Assembly: GCA_009774395.1 (NCBI GenBank) | Contig: VSNQ01000049.1 | Span: 1-28,745, forward strand | Length of the DNA: 28,745 nt | Source: Lachnospiraceae bacterium | GTDB lineage: Bacteria; Bacillota; Clostridia; Lachnospirales; Lachnospiraceae | Reading direction: 5' to 3' | Part shown: positions 7,317 to 15,825 of the stretch, piece after piece | Layout: each line of letters begins with the position of its first letter | How positions within the stretch are numbered: position 1 is the first letter of the stretch | Made by a program: the position numbers and the translations under genes | Notes under the pieces: generated by a model | The model's database searches: none | What the model saw: only the letters and a program-made list of their open reading frames with translations | Told to the model about the DNA's origin: nothing

Positions 7317-8870
7317 TCAATTATATTGTATTCTATTAAATTCCTCCGCAATATACCCAACTGCTCCACCATACATACCAAGCTGCTGCGCCTGTGCTGT
7401 TAAATCTTTGTAAACTGCCTGCAAATCCTTTTGTATTTTGCCTTTATCCGCCTGGGCTGATACGCCCTCTGCCAAATGAATCACTTGGGCAAACTGGCTG
7501 CAAACAGCCTCCAATGCCTCTTTCTGGCTATTCTCTAGGAAGCGGCTGCCCAGCTTTTGTATTTCGCCTTTTAGATAAAACAGCAGCATATTGCCTTGCA
7601 ATGCGATATTACGGTATTTTGCACTGTCGATAGCAGCCTGTGCGCTGTTGTCTTTAGTCTTGGAAAATACCTGCGTCAAATCCCCCGCTATCGTCTGGAA
7701 AAATGCTGCTACTTCCTCCGTCTGCCTGCGAAATTCTGCAATTTCCGTCAATAAGAACTGATGGGACAGCATACGCAGCACTTCTATTTCCGCAGAAAAG
7801 GCAACTATCTCCAATCGAAACAGCATTTCCTCCAAACCAGATACCATAATTTCCTCCAACGGCATTTGTGCCAATTCCTGTGCTACTTGTACAATTTCTT
7901 CTTCAAGATAACGGTATGGTGCATCCGCTTTATTTGTTAAATCTTCTTGTGCTGTAGTAATTGCGCGTGCTGCTACACTTCCTTTTTCAACCGCATTTTG
8001 TATTCGCTGCTTGGCATTGCTGCGCATATCCTGAAAAATCAATTCTGATAATTCTCTTAAAAACGCTGCCATTTTATCGGACTTAATATGTGCATTTTGA
8101 GATAATGCACGATATTTTTCACACAGCGGGCGAAAAATATCACGGTGTTCCGGCATTGCTCTTGCCATTACCAATTCTGCTTGAAACGCCATACTGCCTG
8201 ACTGGAAGGCAGATTCCTCTATCGCTTTTATTATAATAAAACGAGCCGATATCTCGTCGGGACTTTGTGCAATTGAGGAAATCTGTTCCATATTTTTAGT
8301 CAGTTTATCTGCCTCCGCCTCCGCGCGCTGCGCCATAAAATCCCAAAAAGGTCTGTAACACACTGCCTGATCTTGAACACTTTCATGAAACTTTCTTGTT
8401 TCCTGCGCTGTTTCCTTTGCCTGAACGATTAACTGATTGAGTTCCCTTGTTATTTCACTAATGTTTTTTGCATACTTTGCATTTTCTGTTTTAATCATTA
8501 TCCTATTCTCCTCCATTTTAGAAAAATCAGTGAAAAGATGATACTTCCTGTATTCTGTTGGCGTTACGCCCATATATGCGCGAAAACTGCGTGTAAACCC
8601 TTCATGCAATTCATAGCCATACTTTAAAGCAATTTCTAAAATCCCCTGATTGGTCTGCGCCAGCTCCTGCGCTGCCTTTAACAGCCTGCGGCGTGCAACA
8701 TAACGCATAACGCTCTCCCCTACTGCCTCACGGAATATCTTCTGATAATAATACTTGGAAAAATGTACACTTTCTGCAAGCATTGCAATGGTTAGTTTCT
8801 CTTGAATATTTTCTTCAATCAGCGCAAGGGATCGGAATACCGAACGAAATACCGGATTTTCTCTATCCAC
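7317..8870 (-). CDS. AraC-family regulator with long helical C-terminal domain
   Basis: DNA-binding regulator of 517 residues. The AraC double helix-turn-helix is at the N-terminus (about 15-110: LTIAMLAESVHFSKYYYQKI, then GYELHEGFTRSFRAYMGVTPTEYRK). About 400 residues rich in Ala, Glu, Gln and Leu follow, predicted almost entirely helical; I recognise no known effector domain in them. This reverses the usual AraC order and is longer than the typical 280-300 residues. Start: GTG at 8870 preceded by GGAGG at good spacing. It lies upstream of the sugar importer operon in the same direction and divergent from the hydrolase gene, so either could be a target. A TATAAT box at 8914-8909 on the minus strand lacks a good -35. 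Confidence 0.85.
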   Translation of the reverse strand: MDRENPVFRSVFRSLALIEENIQEKLTIAMLAESVHFSKYYYQKIFREAVGESVMRYVARRRLLKAAQELAQTNQGILEIALKYGYELHEGFTRSFRAYMGVTPTEYRKYHLFTDFSKMEENRIMIKTENAKYAKNISEITRELNQLIVQAKETAQETRKFHESVQDQAVCYRPFWDFMAQRAEAEADKLTKNMEQISSIAQSPDEISARFIIIKAIEESAFQSGSMAFQAELVMARAMPEHRDIFRPLCEKYRALSQNAHIKSDKMAAFLRELSELIFQDMRSNAKQRIQNAVEKGSVAARAITTAQEDLTNKADAPYRYLEEEIVQVAQELAQMPLEEIMVSGLEEMLFRLEIVAFSAEIEVLRMLSHQFLLTEIAEFRRQTEEVAAFFQTIAGDLTQVFSKTKDNSAQAAIDSAKYRNIALQGNMLLFYLKGEIQKLGSRFLENSQKEALEAVCSQFAQVIHLAEGVSAQADKGKIQKDLQAVYKDLTAQAQQLGMYGGAVGYIAEEFNRIQYN

Positions 8871-9248
8871 GATATTACCTCCAAACTTTAAAACGATTCT
8901 TTCTATAAATTATACATGCTCCATAAAAAAGCGCAGACCCACAATTGACATCGGCAAATAAAAGAAATTTTTAATCAATTCAGCGTGTATTATATCTATA
9001 GTTACTCTTTCTGTTCCTTGCCGAAAACTTGCTGTCTGTGTGCCTGCCGTAATAATACAATAACACAGTCCCCACAGATTTTCTTGATATAAAATGCTTT
9101 TTATAGCATATTTTTTATAGCATCTCTTTCCAATTCGCTTATTTGCATATATAATAGACTTGTAACCTGCAAAAAATATACAAATTGATAAATGGATAAT
9201 CCCAAGAAACTGTTCCTAAAACTAACAAATCAAACCGAAAGGAGTTCT
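8871..9248. other. divergent intergenic region between AraC and hydrolase genes
   Basis: The region holds a TATAAT for the AraC gene (8909-8914, minus) and a promoter for the hydrolase (9127-9155, plus). Near 9092-9118 a small ATGCT/AGCAT hairpin followed by T-rich sequence is visible on the plus strand. No open frame is convincing. Confidence 0.5.
9127..9155 (+). promoter_or_regulatory. predicted promoter of the alpha/beta hydrolase gene
   Basis: TTTCCA (9127-9132) and TATAAT (9150-9155) are 17 bp apart. The -10 is perfect and the -35 matches four of six consensus bases. Confidence 0.5.
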
Positions 9249-10007
9249 ATGAAAACAACAGATATTACGATTACGCATCACCAAAGAAGCATATGCGGAA
9301 CCTTTATTCAGCCGGACTGTACAGGCGTTTTTCCTGCTGTTATTTTCAGCCACGGTTACAATGGCTCAGGACACGATTTTGAATCAATCGGCGCATTCTT
9401 GGCAGAAAACAATATCGCTTCCTTCTGCTATGATTTCTGCGGCGGATCTGTCAATGCCAGAAGTTCAATGCCGACAACCGATATGACAATCTTTACAGAA
9501 AAAGAAGATCTTCACAGCGTTTTTCAATATGTCAAAGGACTTAATTCTATTCAGTCGGAAAATATTTTTCTGTTTGGTGGAAGCCAAGGCGGACTGGTTT
9601 CTGCTCTGACCACAGAGGAACTTTTAGACGAGGTGCGGGGGCTTATTCTTCTGTTTCCAGCAATGTGCATTGCAGATGACTGGAACAAGCATTTTCAGTC
9701 TGAATGCGATATTCCTGAAGTACATGAATTTTGGGGAATGCAGCTTGGGAAAAACTTTTTTATGTCGTTAAGAGGATTTGATGTTTTTCAAAATATTGGA
9801 GTTTATCAAAGAAATGTTCAAATTGTTTACGGCTCTGACGATCCGGTAGTTCCTCTATCCTATATGGAAAAGCTGACCACCATCTATCCCCATGCAAAAT
9901 TGGATATCTTTCCGCATGAAGGACATGGTTTTACTGATGAAGGAAACCAAAAACTGGCAGAAATCACCTTAGCATTTATCCATCAAAATAAAATATCTGC
10001 TAAATAG
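9249..10007 (+). CDS. alpha/beta hydrolase, esterase-like
   Basis: Cytoplasmic alpha/beta hydrolase of 252 residues. The catalytic triad is readable: nucleophile S112 in GGSQGG, acid D197 or D198 in YGSDDPVVP, and H226 in HEGHGF. The HGYNGSGHDF segment supplies the oxyanion-hole HG motif. This pattern fits serine esterases of the cinnamoyl/feruloyl esterase or acyl-peptidase-like group; the substrate cannot be told. The ATG at 9249 follows AAAGGAG and begins MKTTDITITH; an upstream ATG at 9192 has no such site. The gene is single, divergent from the AraC gene, and ends facing the Bce-like permease gene. Confidence 0.88.
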   Translation: MKTTDITITHHQRSICGTFIQPDCTGVFPAVIFSHGYNGSGHDFESIGAFLAENNIASFCYDFCGGSVNARSSMPTTDMTIFTEKEDLHSVFQYVKGLNSIQSENIFLFGGSQGGLVSALTTEELLDEVRGLILLFPAMCIADDWNKHFQSECDIPEVHEFWGMQLGKNFFMSLRGFDVFQNIGVYQRNVQIVYGSDDPVVPLSYMEKLTTIYPHAKLDIFPHEGHGFTDEGNQKLAEITLAFIHQNKISAK

Positions 10008-10071
10008 ACAATACGCTTTTCCATTAAGAAATTTTATGCAAAGTTCGTAAGAAAGCATATACTGAAAAACG

Positions 10072-10165
10072 TTAAGATTTTCCAATTTCTACACAACCCA
10101 TCTTGCCTAAGCGGACAATATGTGTTGTATAGAAAAGAAAATCTAATCGTTTTTGAGTATAACAA
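10072..10165 (+). repeat. intergenic hairpin repeat, copy A
   Basis: A 94-bp unit about 82% identical, without gaps, to copy B at 10305-10398. The arms TTTCTACACAAC and GTTGTATAGAAA form the main stem and GATTTTC/GAAAATC extends it. The tail CGTTTTTGAGTATAACAA follows. Several differences from copy B fall at paired positions on both sides, so the stem is kept. It lies between two convergent genes. Confidence 0.85.
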
Positions 10166-10186
10166 TTAAGATGCATCAAGCCATAG

Positions 10187-10268
10187 TATACTCGCGAGCG
10201 ATAAATTCTACCATATCACTCAAGATAATTACTAATTACGCCCGTGAATCGGCGTTATCGGCAAATTT
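10187..10268 (-). repeat. intergenic hairpin repeat, inverted copy F
   Basis: On the minus strand this reads AAATTTGCC, a roughly 47-nt middle, GGTAGAATTT and then the tail CGCTCGCGAGTATA. Arms and tail resemble copy C (AAATTTGCC, GGCAAATTT, CGCTCATGCGTATAA); the tail also matches copy B. It lies between copies A and B in the opposite direction. Confidence 0.65.
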
Positions 10269-10304
10269 AAGTACTTACCAGTATCAATTATATACTAACG
10301 ACCG

Positions 10305-10398
10305 TTAAAATTTTCCAATTTCTGCACAGCCCTTATTGTATAAGCAGACAATACGTACTGTGCAGAAAAGAAAATCTAAGCGCTCGTGAGTATAACAA
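10305..10398 (+). repeat. intergenic hairpin repeat, copy B
   Basis: Pair of copy A. The arms TTTCTGCACAG and CTGTGCAGAAA pair perfectly (11 bp), with a further inner stem TATTGT/ACAATA. The tail CGCTCGTGAGTATAACAA continues as TCTTAATATTTATCA (10401-10415) into the last codons of the Bce-like permease gene. Copy C has the same continuation at 13356-13370. It may serve as a terminator for the permease gene, though no clean T-run follows the stem. Confidence 0.85.
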
Positions 10399-10402
10399 AA
10401 TC

Positions 10403-12289
10403 TTAATATTTATCAATATCTATATTTTTGCTGTACACTGACACAGACAGCCGATAAAACACGAAAAAGAATGCAAGCACTACTGTTATGCTTATCCAAT
10501 ATATAGTAAAAAAATTTTCGTGCATTACTCTTTCCAGTGCATGTACAGAAAAATATGCTGATATCACCATTACAATAAACGGCAGAATATATGCGGTTCC
10601 CAGTTCTTTGCTAATGGATTTTTCCAGTGTTTTCTCTGCAAATCCGAGTTTGCGCATTACAAGGTAACGCTCCCGTTCTTCAAACGCATCGTTAGATAGT
10701 TTCATAAACATAACGCTGACGCTTGCAAAGATAAAGACCAAAAACATAAAAAAACACAAAGGAAAAAATATCTTAATCCATTCATCATTTTTATCATTTG
10801 GATCTTTGGCGACACGTGCTGTAAAATTTCCTTCCTCGCCACTTCCTGTTGGAATTACAGATAACGCTTCTCTTGCCGCTTCAAAACATTCTGCGTGCTC
10901 CAATTTATAATTATAAGTAAATATTTCCTGTGATATGGTACAAAGGCGTTGATATTCTGTATCACTGACAATATAAAAATTCATAATTCTCTGTAAATTC
11001 CCTAGATAAGGAACCATTGTTTCATCAATTTTTTGATACTCTTTTCCGTATATTGTAACTTTGCCATAGTTCTGCTGTGTATAAAATGAAACTAAAATCA
11101 TATTCTGTATTTCAATCACCTCATTTTCTGTTGGTTCACGCAGGGAAAATTCCATACCTGTCTGCTTTGCAAGTTCCTTTACATTAGAATACGCTAATAC
11201 TGATATATTCTCCTCCAACATTAGTACAGGGATTGAGGACTGGCAGGCAATCGCATCCACTTTCTTCAGCAATTGTTCTGCCTGTGCCCCCACATCCGTT
11301 TGATTGGTTAGAAACTGAAATGTATACGTGTGTTCAAAATGAATCATATTGTCATAACGGTTTTTCATTGCCAGCCCTGTAGCAAGTGCGGTTACAGAAC
11401 ACAACACCAATACGCAAACCATTGCATAAGTACGATAATTTTTCTTCATACGAAATACGACCTGATTCACCCAAAGACAGCGCTCTTTTTGATACAGAAA
11501 TGCTTTATTCTGCGCAAGTGCTTGAAATACAAAGGGAAGCAGACCGCCAAACAGAAGATACACGCCAACAATCACCAGTATGGTTGCTGCCAAAATATTT
11601 CCCATAACCTCCATACCACTGCCTTTGACTGCAAGATAATATCCTATTCCCAAAACACCTATGCCAAGTACAGATTTGCCTACCAATACCAGCCGCTTTT
11701 GTTTTACGTATTCGTTCTGTCTTACTGCGGATATCATATTTAATACACTGCTGCGCAGAATATTCCAATATCCTTTTCCTACAAAAAACAGATACATACA
11801 CATAAAGACAATAACTGTTATTATAACCGGCTCAAATCGAAATTGAAAAGTCACATCAATCGCAATATCCGAAATTGCCAGCACAATCATTTGAAACAGC
11901 CACATAACTGCCATGCCTGACAGGATGCCAAGCACCAGCGACACAATACAAATAGATATCGTTTCCACAATATAAAGCTTTGCGATATTTTGGTTTGTCA
12001 GTCCCATAAAAATATAAATACCAAATTCCCGTTTCTGTTTTGTTAAAAAAATATTTGTGGAATACCAGATAAAGAAAAAACTAAAACAAATTAGAACAAC
12101 GGAAACTGTCTGGATAATCATATCCGTAAACTCCTTATTATGATCCCCCAACGAAGCAAACATATTGCTGTAAATCATATTTTGGAAATTAAAGTAAACT
12201 GCAATGGTAAATGCCAGCGAAATAATCAGCGCCATATAGATTCTGACACTGCTTTTAAAATTTCGGAAAGCAAGCATAATCATTTTCAT
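10403..12289 (-). CDS. BceB-like ABC transporter permease (FtsX domain)
   Basis: Membrane protein of 628 residues with about ten hydrophobic helices. The large extracellular domain (about 305-510) between helices 7 and 8 is the hallmark of BceB/VraG-type peptide-sensing and detoxification permeases. An FtsX-like C-terminal bundle includes ERERYLVMRKLGF at the coupling helix. Its ATG overlaps the TGA of the ATPase gene (ATGA) and follows GGAGGTG. It should form a complex with that ATPase and signal to the kinase encoded upstream, giving resistance to cell-wall-active peptides such as bacitracin, nisin or cathelicidins. The actual peptide is unknown. Confidence 0.9.
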   Translation of the reverse strand: MKMIMLAFRNFKSSVRIYMALIISLAFTIAVYFNFQNMIYSNMFASLGDHNKEFTDMIIQTVSVVLICFSFFFIWYSTNIFLTKQKREFGIYIFMGLTNQNIAKLYIVETISICIVSLVLGILSGMAVMWLFQMIVLAISDIAIDVTFQFRFEPVIITVIVFMCMYLFFVGKGYWNILRSSVLNMISAVRQNEYVKQKRLVLVGKSVLGIGVLGIGYYLAVKGSGMEVMGNILAATILVIVGVYLLFGGLLPFVFQALAQNKAFLYQKERCLWVNQVVFRMKKNYRTYAMVCVLVLCSVTALATGLAMKNRYDNMIHFEHTYTFQFLTNQTDVGAQAEQLLKKVDAIACQSSIPVLMLEENISVLAYSNVKELAKQTGMEFSLREPTENEVIEIQNMILVSFYTQQNYGKVTIYGKEYQKIDETMVPYLGNLQRIMNFYIVSDTEYQRLCTISQEIFTYNYKLEHAECFEAAREALSVIPTGSGEEGNFTARVAKDPNDKNDEWIKIFFPLCFFMFLVFIFASVSVMFMKLSNDAFEERERYLVMRKLGFAEKTLEKSISKELGTAYILPFIVMVISAYFSVHALERVMHENFFTIYWISITVVLAFFFVFYRLSVSVYSKNIDIDKY

Positions 12290-13047
12290 AGGAAATCACC
12301 TCCCATTGCACTCTGCACCTCAATAATACGGTTATAAAATTCCTTGCGGTCAGAACCTTGTGAGATTTTACACTTCATACTTCCGTCGCTTAATAAATAT
12401 ACATCTTTTGCATAGGAGGCACACAGCGGATCATGCGTTACCATGAGAATCGTTGCCCTGCCGCTCTCGTTTACGCCTTTTAGGCAGCGCATTAAATCTT
12501 TGCTTGCCTTAGAGTCCAGTGCGCCGGTCGGCTCATCCGCAAAAATAATTTCCGGATTCGTAATCAATGCGCGGCACACGGCACCTCTCTGTTTCTGCCC
12601 GCCGGACAATTGATAAGGATACTTTTTTAAATGCTCTACAATCCCAAACATTTCCGCAAGCCCACGTGCTTTCTGCACAATCTCTTTGGATAAACCGCCG
12701 TTTAAGGACAGCGGCAGCACAATATTATCCTCCAGCGTCATCGTATCCAGCAAATTGTAATCTTGAAAAACAAAACCGATTTTATCCCTGCGCAGCTTTG
12801 ACAGCTCTTTATTGGAAATGCGCGTGATATCTTTTCCATCCAGCGTTACAATGCCCTGCGTCGGCTTGTCTATCGTGGATAAAATATTAAGGAGCGTTGT
12901 TTTTCCTGAACCCGATGGCCCCATAACCGCAATAAAGTCATCTTGGAAAATACTCAAATCAATTCCTTTTAACACTTTTGTTTCAAAGTCTCTTGATCCA
13001 TAACTTTTTATAAGGTTTTTTATTTCTGCTACTTGTTTTTTCTGCAT
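12286..13047 (-). CDS. BceA-like ABC transporter ATPase
   Basis: ATP-binding subunit of 253 residues with Walker A GPSGSGKT (43-50), Q-loop FQDYN (94-98), signature LSGGQ (147-151), Walker B IIFADEP (167-173) and switch histidine in MVTHD. The residues after the signature, KQRGAVCRAL, vary slightly from the common QQRVAIARAL. This is the MacB/LolD/BceA type that works with FtsX-like permeases. The ATG at 13047 follows AAAGGGG at rather long spacing (12 nt). It is translationally coupled to the permease gene. Two promoters and OmpR-type direct repeats in the 320-bp gap upstream suggest separate induction by the response regulator. Confidence 0.92.
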   Translation of the reverse strand: MQKKQVAEIKNLIKSYGSRDFETKVLKGIDLSIFQDDFIAVMGPSGSGKTTLLNILSTIDKPTQGIVTLDGKDITRISNKELSKLRRDKIGFVFQDYNLLDTMTLEDNIVLPLSLNGGLSKEIVQKARGLAEMFGIVEHLKKYPYQLSGGQKQRGAVCRALITNPEIIFADEPTGALDSKASKDLMRCLKGVNESGRATILMVTHDPLCASYAKDVYLLSDGSMKCKISQGSDRKEFYNRIIEVQSAMGGDFL

Positions 13048-13114
13048 TTTATATTGATTCCCCTTTCTTTCACTCTTAGGAACTGTCGCAATAAGCTTTG
13101 ATGATACAAAATAT

Positions 13115-13142
13115 AGTATAATATCAGCACAATGTTAGACAA
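13115..13142 (-). promoter_or_regulatory. proximal promoter of the Bce-like transporter genes
   Basis: On the minus strand TTGTCT (13142-13137) and TATACT (13120-13115) are 16 bp apart, about 70 bp before the ATPase start codon. Confidence 0.55.
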
Positions 13143-13193
13143 TCTTGTATTCGTTTGCTTTAATGTGACAACCCCTTTTGATAAAGATAGTAT

Positions 13194-13233
13194 AATATAA
13201 CCTACAAAAAAAATCCTTACAAAAACCTTACAA
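13194..13233 (-). promoter_or_regulatory. distal promoter with direct-repeat regulator site
   Basis: On the minus strand TTGTAA (13222-13217) and TATATT (13199-13194) are 17 bp apart. The octamer CCTTACAA (plus strand) occurs at 13215-13222 and 13226-13233, an 11-bp direct repeat of the type bound by OmpR/PhoB-family regulators such as the one encoded at 14359-15024. The overlap with the -35 suggests activation from an adjacent site. Confidence 0.5.
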
Positions 13234-13270
13234 TATCAAGGCTGTATATTACATTTTACACTTGTGTTCA

Positions 13271-13370
13271 AAAATTTGCCAAATCACATGACTTGCGCAA
13301 GAAAAGCATCGTACATATATGGCAAATTTAACCGCTCATGCGTATAAGACAAATCTCTTAATATTTATCA
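13271..13370 (+). repeat. intergenic hairpin repeat, copy C
   Basis: AAATTTGCCA (13272-13281) and TGGCAAATTT (13320-13329) form a perfect 10-bp stem. The tail CGCTCATGCGTATAA follows and then TCTTAATATTTATCA, which ends on the stop codon of the kinase gene. The tail and last 15 bases match copy B, which sits at the 3' end of the permease gene. Confidence 0.78.
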
Positions 13371-14366
13371 GTTTTCTGCACGTAGTACAATACAAAACCG
13401 TGTATATTTTCCAAAGACACTCTCTACGGAAATTTTATGTTCCAGCTTATCTGCAACTTTTTGCACCAAATACAGCCCCATTCCTGTTGACTTATATTTT
13501 CCGTTATGGTAATTTTGTCCTGTAAAACCTTTTTCAAATACCCGCCGGATATCGCTGTCCTTAATTCCTTCTCCATTATCTTCAATAAAAAGGCACACCT
13601 GCTCCGCCTCCTTAGATTCCTTTCCTGCCCAGATTTTAAGCTGCGGCTGCTCCTTAGAAGCATATTTAGCAGCATTCCCCAGTAGCTGATCTAAAATATA
13701 AACCAGCCAAGCAAAATCCGAATATACCAAAATATTTTCCACATGAATATCTATTGTAAATTTTTTCTGAATCAGGAAAAAACGATTGTTTTTTATGGAG
13801 GCTTTTACACACGCCTCCAAGGAAATGCGCTCAATCTGCAAATCCATTAATGGGCTTTGCAGCCTGCATTCCTGCAACATCATATTAACTTGACGGTTCA
13901 TCCGCTCTAAGGGCTCACGCAAATCGCGGCGGATTTCGGCATCTTTTATTTTTTCATTGATCATTAAACACGCTGCCAGCGGAAGTTTCCATTCGTGGCA
14001 CCAGCGTGCAATATTATCCTGCAATTCACAGTTTTCCTCAAACTGTCTGCGCTGCTTCTCCTCCAAAACACATACATCATGTTCTGTAATCTCTCGATTT
14101 TCAAACGGCGGCAGTTGATTGTAAATAATATCCTCATAGCGAAGAAATTGTTCTTTCTCACACTCCCATTTCACATATATCACAAAATCTACACCCGCAA
14201 CAACTGCTAAAAATAAAATCAGTAGAAAGTCAAGATACAGCAAAAAATGAATTGCGCGCTCATGCATTAAAAAGATAAAATAGCCATTATAAGCAAAGAT
14301 AATCATGATATTCCGCAATCCATATTTCCCATTTTTTCGGATAAAATTCCGCAACAGCTTAAACAA
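13368..14366 (-). CDS. BceS-like sensor histidine kinase
   Basis: Intramembrane-sensing kinase of 332 residues. Two hydrophobic helices (about 17-36 and 40-64) are separated by only a few residues, so there is no extracellular sensor and it must read the state of the transporter. Cytoplasmic part: phospho-acceptor H124 in WCHEWKLP, N box LLGNAAKYA, G1 DNGEGI, F box VFEKGFTG and G2 STGMGLYL. The start is taken as the TTG at 14366, eight bases inside the response-regulator gene and preceded by GGGG; this is less certain than the body of the gene. It should phosphorylate the response regulator encoded just upstream. Confidence 0.9.
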   Translation of the reverse strand: MFKLLRNFIRKNGKYGLRNIMIIFAYNGYFIFLMHERAIHFLLYLDFLLILFLAVVAGVDFVIYVKWECEKEQFLRYEDIIYNQLPPFENREITEHDVCVLEEKQRRQFEENCELQDNIARWCHEWKLPLAACLMINEKIKDAEIRRDLREPLERMNRQVNMMLQECRLQSPLMDLQIERISLEACVKASIKNNRFFLIQKKFTIDIHVENILVYSDFAWLVYILDQLLGNAAKYASKEQPQLKIWAGKESKEAEQVCLFIEDNGEGIKDSDIRRVFEKGFTGQNYHNGKYKSTGMGLYLVQKVADKLEHKISVESVFGKYTRFCIVLRAEN

Positions 14367-15024
14367 AATACCCCAATCCCTTCTTTGTCTGAATAACCTC
14401 CTCGCCGCAAATCCCCTTTAGCTTGCTGCGCAGACGGCTAATCATAGTTGTCAGCGTCCCGTCGGATACATATTCATCCGTACTCCACAACAGTGTCATA
14501 AGTTCCTCCCTTGTCACTATTTCCGCTCGGTTTTCTGACAGCTTTGTCATAATTTTCTGCTCTGATTTCGTTAATTCCACTGCTTTGCCGCAATAATACA
14601 TACGGCTGCTGTTTAAGTCAAAGCTTAATCCTTCTTTGAGGTAAATTTGTTCCCGCACTTTATATTGATACGTTCTGCGCAGAAGTGCTTCAATCTTTGC
14701 CTTTAAGAGTTCCAGTTGAAATGGCTTTTCCACATAATCATCCCCGCCCTGCGCAATCGCCATAATCTTGTCCTTATCATCATTACGGCTGCTAATATAA
14801 AGAATGGGAATACTCGAACTTTGACGGATACGGCTGCACCAATAAAATCCATCGTAAAAAGGAAGGTTAATATCCATTAAAACCAATTGTGGGTTACATT
14901 CCATAAATTCCTGTTCAATTGCATCAAAGCACTGTGCCGTTATGGTCTTATAATTCCAGCGTTCCAAAAATGCCGCCAGTTCCCGCGCTAAAATACAATC
15001 ATCTTCTACAATAAAAATTTTCAT
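14359..15024 (-). CDS. BceR-like response regulator, OmpR family
   Basis: DNA-binding response regulator of 221 residues. The receiver domain has acidic E7/D8/D9, phospho-acceptor D51 in LVLMDINLP and conserved K100. The C-terminal winged helix (about 128-221) includes LTKSEQKIM and TMISRLRSKL and ends QTKKGLGYFV. The ATG at 15024 follows GGAGGG. First gene of a four-gene minus-strand module (regulator, kinase, ATPase, permease). A likely target is the direct repeat at 13215-13233; an autoregulatory site may be the palindrome at 15137-15154. Confidence 0.93.
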   Translation of the reverse strand: MKIFIVEDDCILARELAAFLERWNYKTITAQCFDAIEQEFMECNPQLVLMDINLPFYDGFYWCSRIRQSSSIPILYISSRNDDKDKIMAIAQGGDDYVEKPFQLELLKAKIEALLRRTYQYKVREQIYLKEGLSFDLNSSRMYYCGKAVELTKSEQKIMTKLSENRAEIVTREELMTLLWSTDEYVSDGTLTTMISRLRSKLKGICGEEVIQTKKGLGYFV

Positions 15025-15090
15025 ATTTTCCCTCCTGATTCTGCTGTAAAAACCGTTTTGTTTCTAATTATAAAAATATTGGCTGATTTT

Positions 15091-15119
15091 ATTATATTCG
15101 GTTTTTTATACATTGAAAA
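15091..15119 (-). promoter_or_regulatory. promoter of the Bce-like two-component genes
   Basis: On the minus strand TTTTCA (15119-15114) and TATAAT (15096-15091) are 17 bp apart, about 70 bp before the regulator start codon. The weak -35 suits an activated promoter. Confidence 0.6.
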
Positions 15120-15136
15120 GGGAAATATGCAATCTC

Positions 15137-15154
15137 TATTTGCAAATGCAAATA
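15137..15154. promoter_or_regulatory. 18-bp palindrome upstream of the two-component promoter
   Basis: TATTTGCA (15137-15144) and TGCAAATA (15147-15154) are perfect inverted arms around AA. The site lies 18 bp upstream of the predicted -35 and could bind a regulator. It is also just after the Fic gene stop, but no T-run marks it as a terminator. Confidence 0.5.
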
Positions 15155-15166
15155 CCCAAAACGTGA

Positions 15167-15772
15167 TTACAAATCTTCCGCATTATATACGGCATAGCCT
15201 TCATAATAATAACTATAATCAATGCCTTTCATATAAATTTTCCTGTCGTCAATCTTATCTGTCAATGCCTGTTTTAAAATGTGTTTTATTTCAATATCTT
15301 TTATCGGACTTCGTTCCATTGCTGACAGATAATCATCTTTATCAACCATGCTCCAGTCAATTACAAGATTCAGTTCCTTTTTTAATATAAAATCAAGCCA
15401 TATTCTAGTGCTGCGGCCATTGCCCTCGCGAAAAGGATGTGCAATATTCATTTCTACATACTTCTCAATAATTTCATCAAAAGTTGACTGCGGCATTTTC
15501 TCAATATTTACCAATGCTGATTGTAAATACAAAACTGAAGCAAATCTGAAATTACCCTTTGCAATATTGACAGTTCTTACTTTCCCTGCAAAATCATATA
15601 TTTGTTCAAACAGGTACTTATGAATTGCAGCAAGCATCTGAAATGCTCCTGCTTCATAATCATCTAAATAGCTGCTCTCAAATAATGCAGCAGCTCTTTT
15701 CTTGCTTATTTTTTCTTCCATCCTTGCTAATTCTGCCGAATTATTGATGCCAAGTTTATTTTCTAAAACCAT
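15167..15772 (-). CDS. Fic-domain AMPylase, class III (NmFic-like)
   Basis: Predicted protein adenylyltransferase of 201 residues. The Fic active site HPFREGNGRSTR (112-123) is complete, including catalytic H112 and the GNGR anion hole; the flap near residues 65-78 reads VRTVNIAKGNFRF. At the C-terminus S187-YYY-E191-G192 matches the class III inhibitory motif (S/T)xxxE(G/N), placed in NmFic at nearly the same distance from the end. The protein should therefore be an active AMPylase held in check by its own last helix. The ATG at 15772 follows AAAGGAAG. Last gene of the putative toxin island, 53 bp after the 76-residue protein. Targets are unknown; NmFic-type enzymes modify DNA gyrase and topoisomerase IV. 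Confidence 0.9.
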   Translation of the reverse strand: MVLENKLGINNSAELARMEEKISKKRAAALFESSYLDDYEAGAFQMLAAIHKYLFEQIYDFAGKVRTVNIAKGNFRFASVLYLQSALVNIEKMPQSTFDEIIEKYVEMNIAHPFREGNGRSTRIWLDFILKKELNLVIDWSMVDKDDYLSAMERSPIKDIEIKHILKQALTDKIDDRKIYMKGIDYSYYYEGYAVYNAEDL

Positions 15773-15825
15773 TAAGTCTTCCTTTCTGACATACTCACGA
15801 CTGCCACTCTCAAGGATTATCCATA

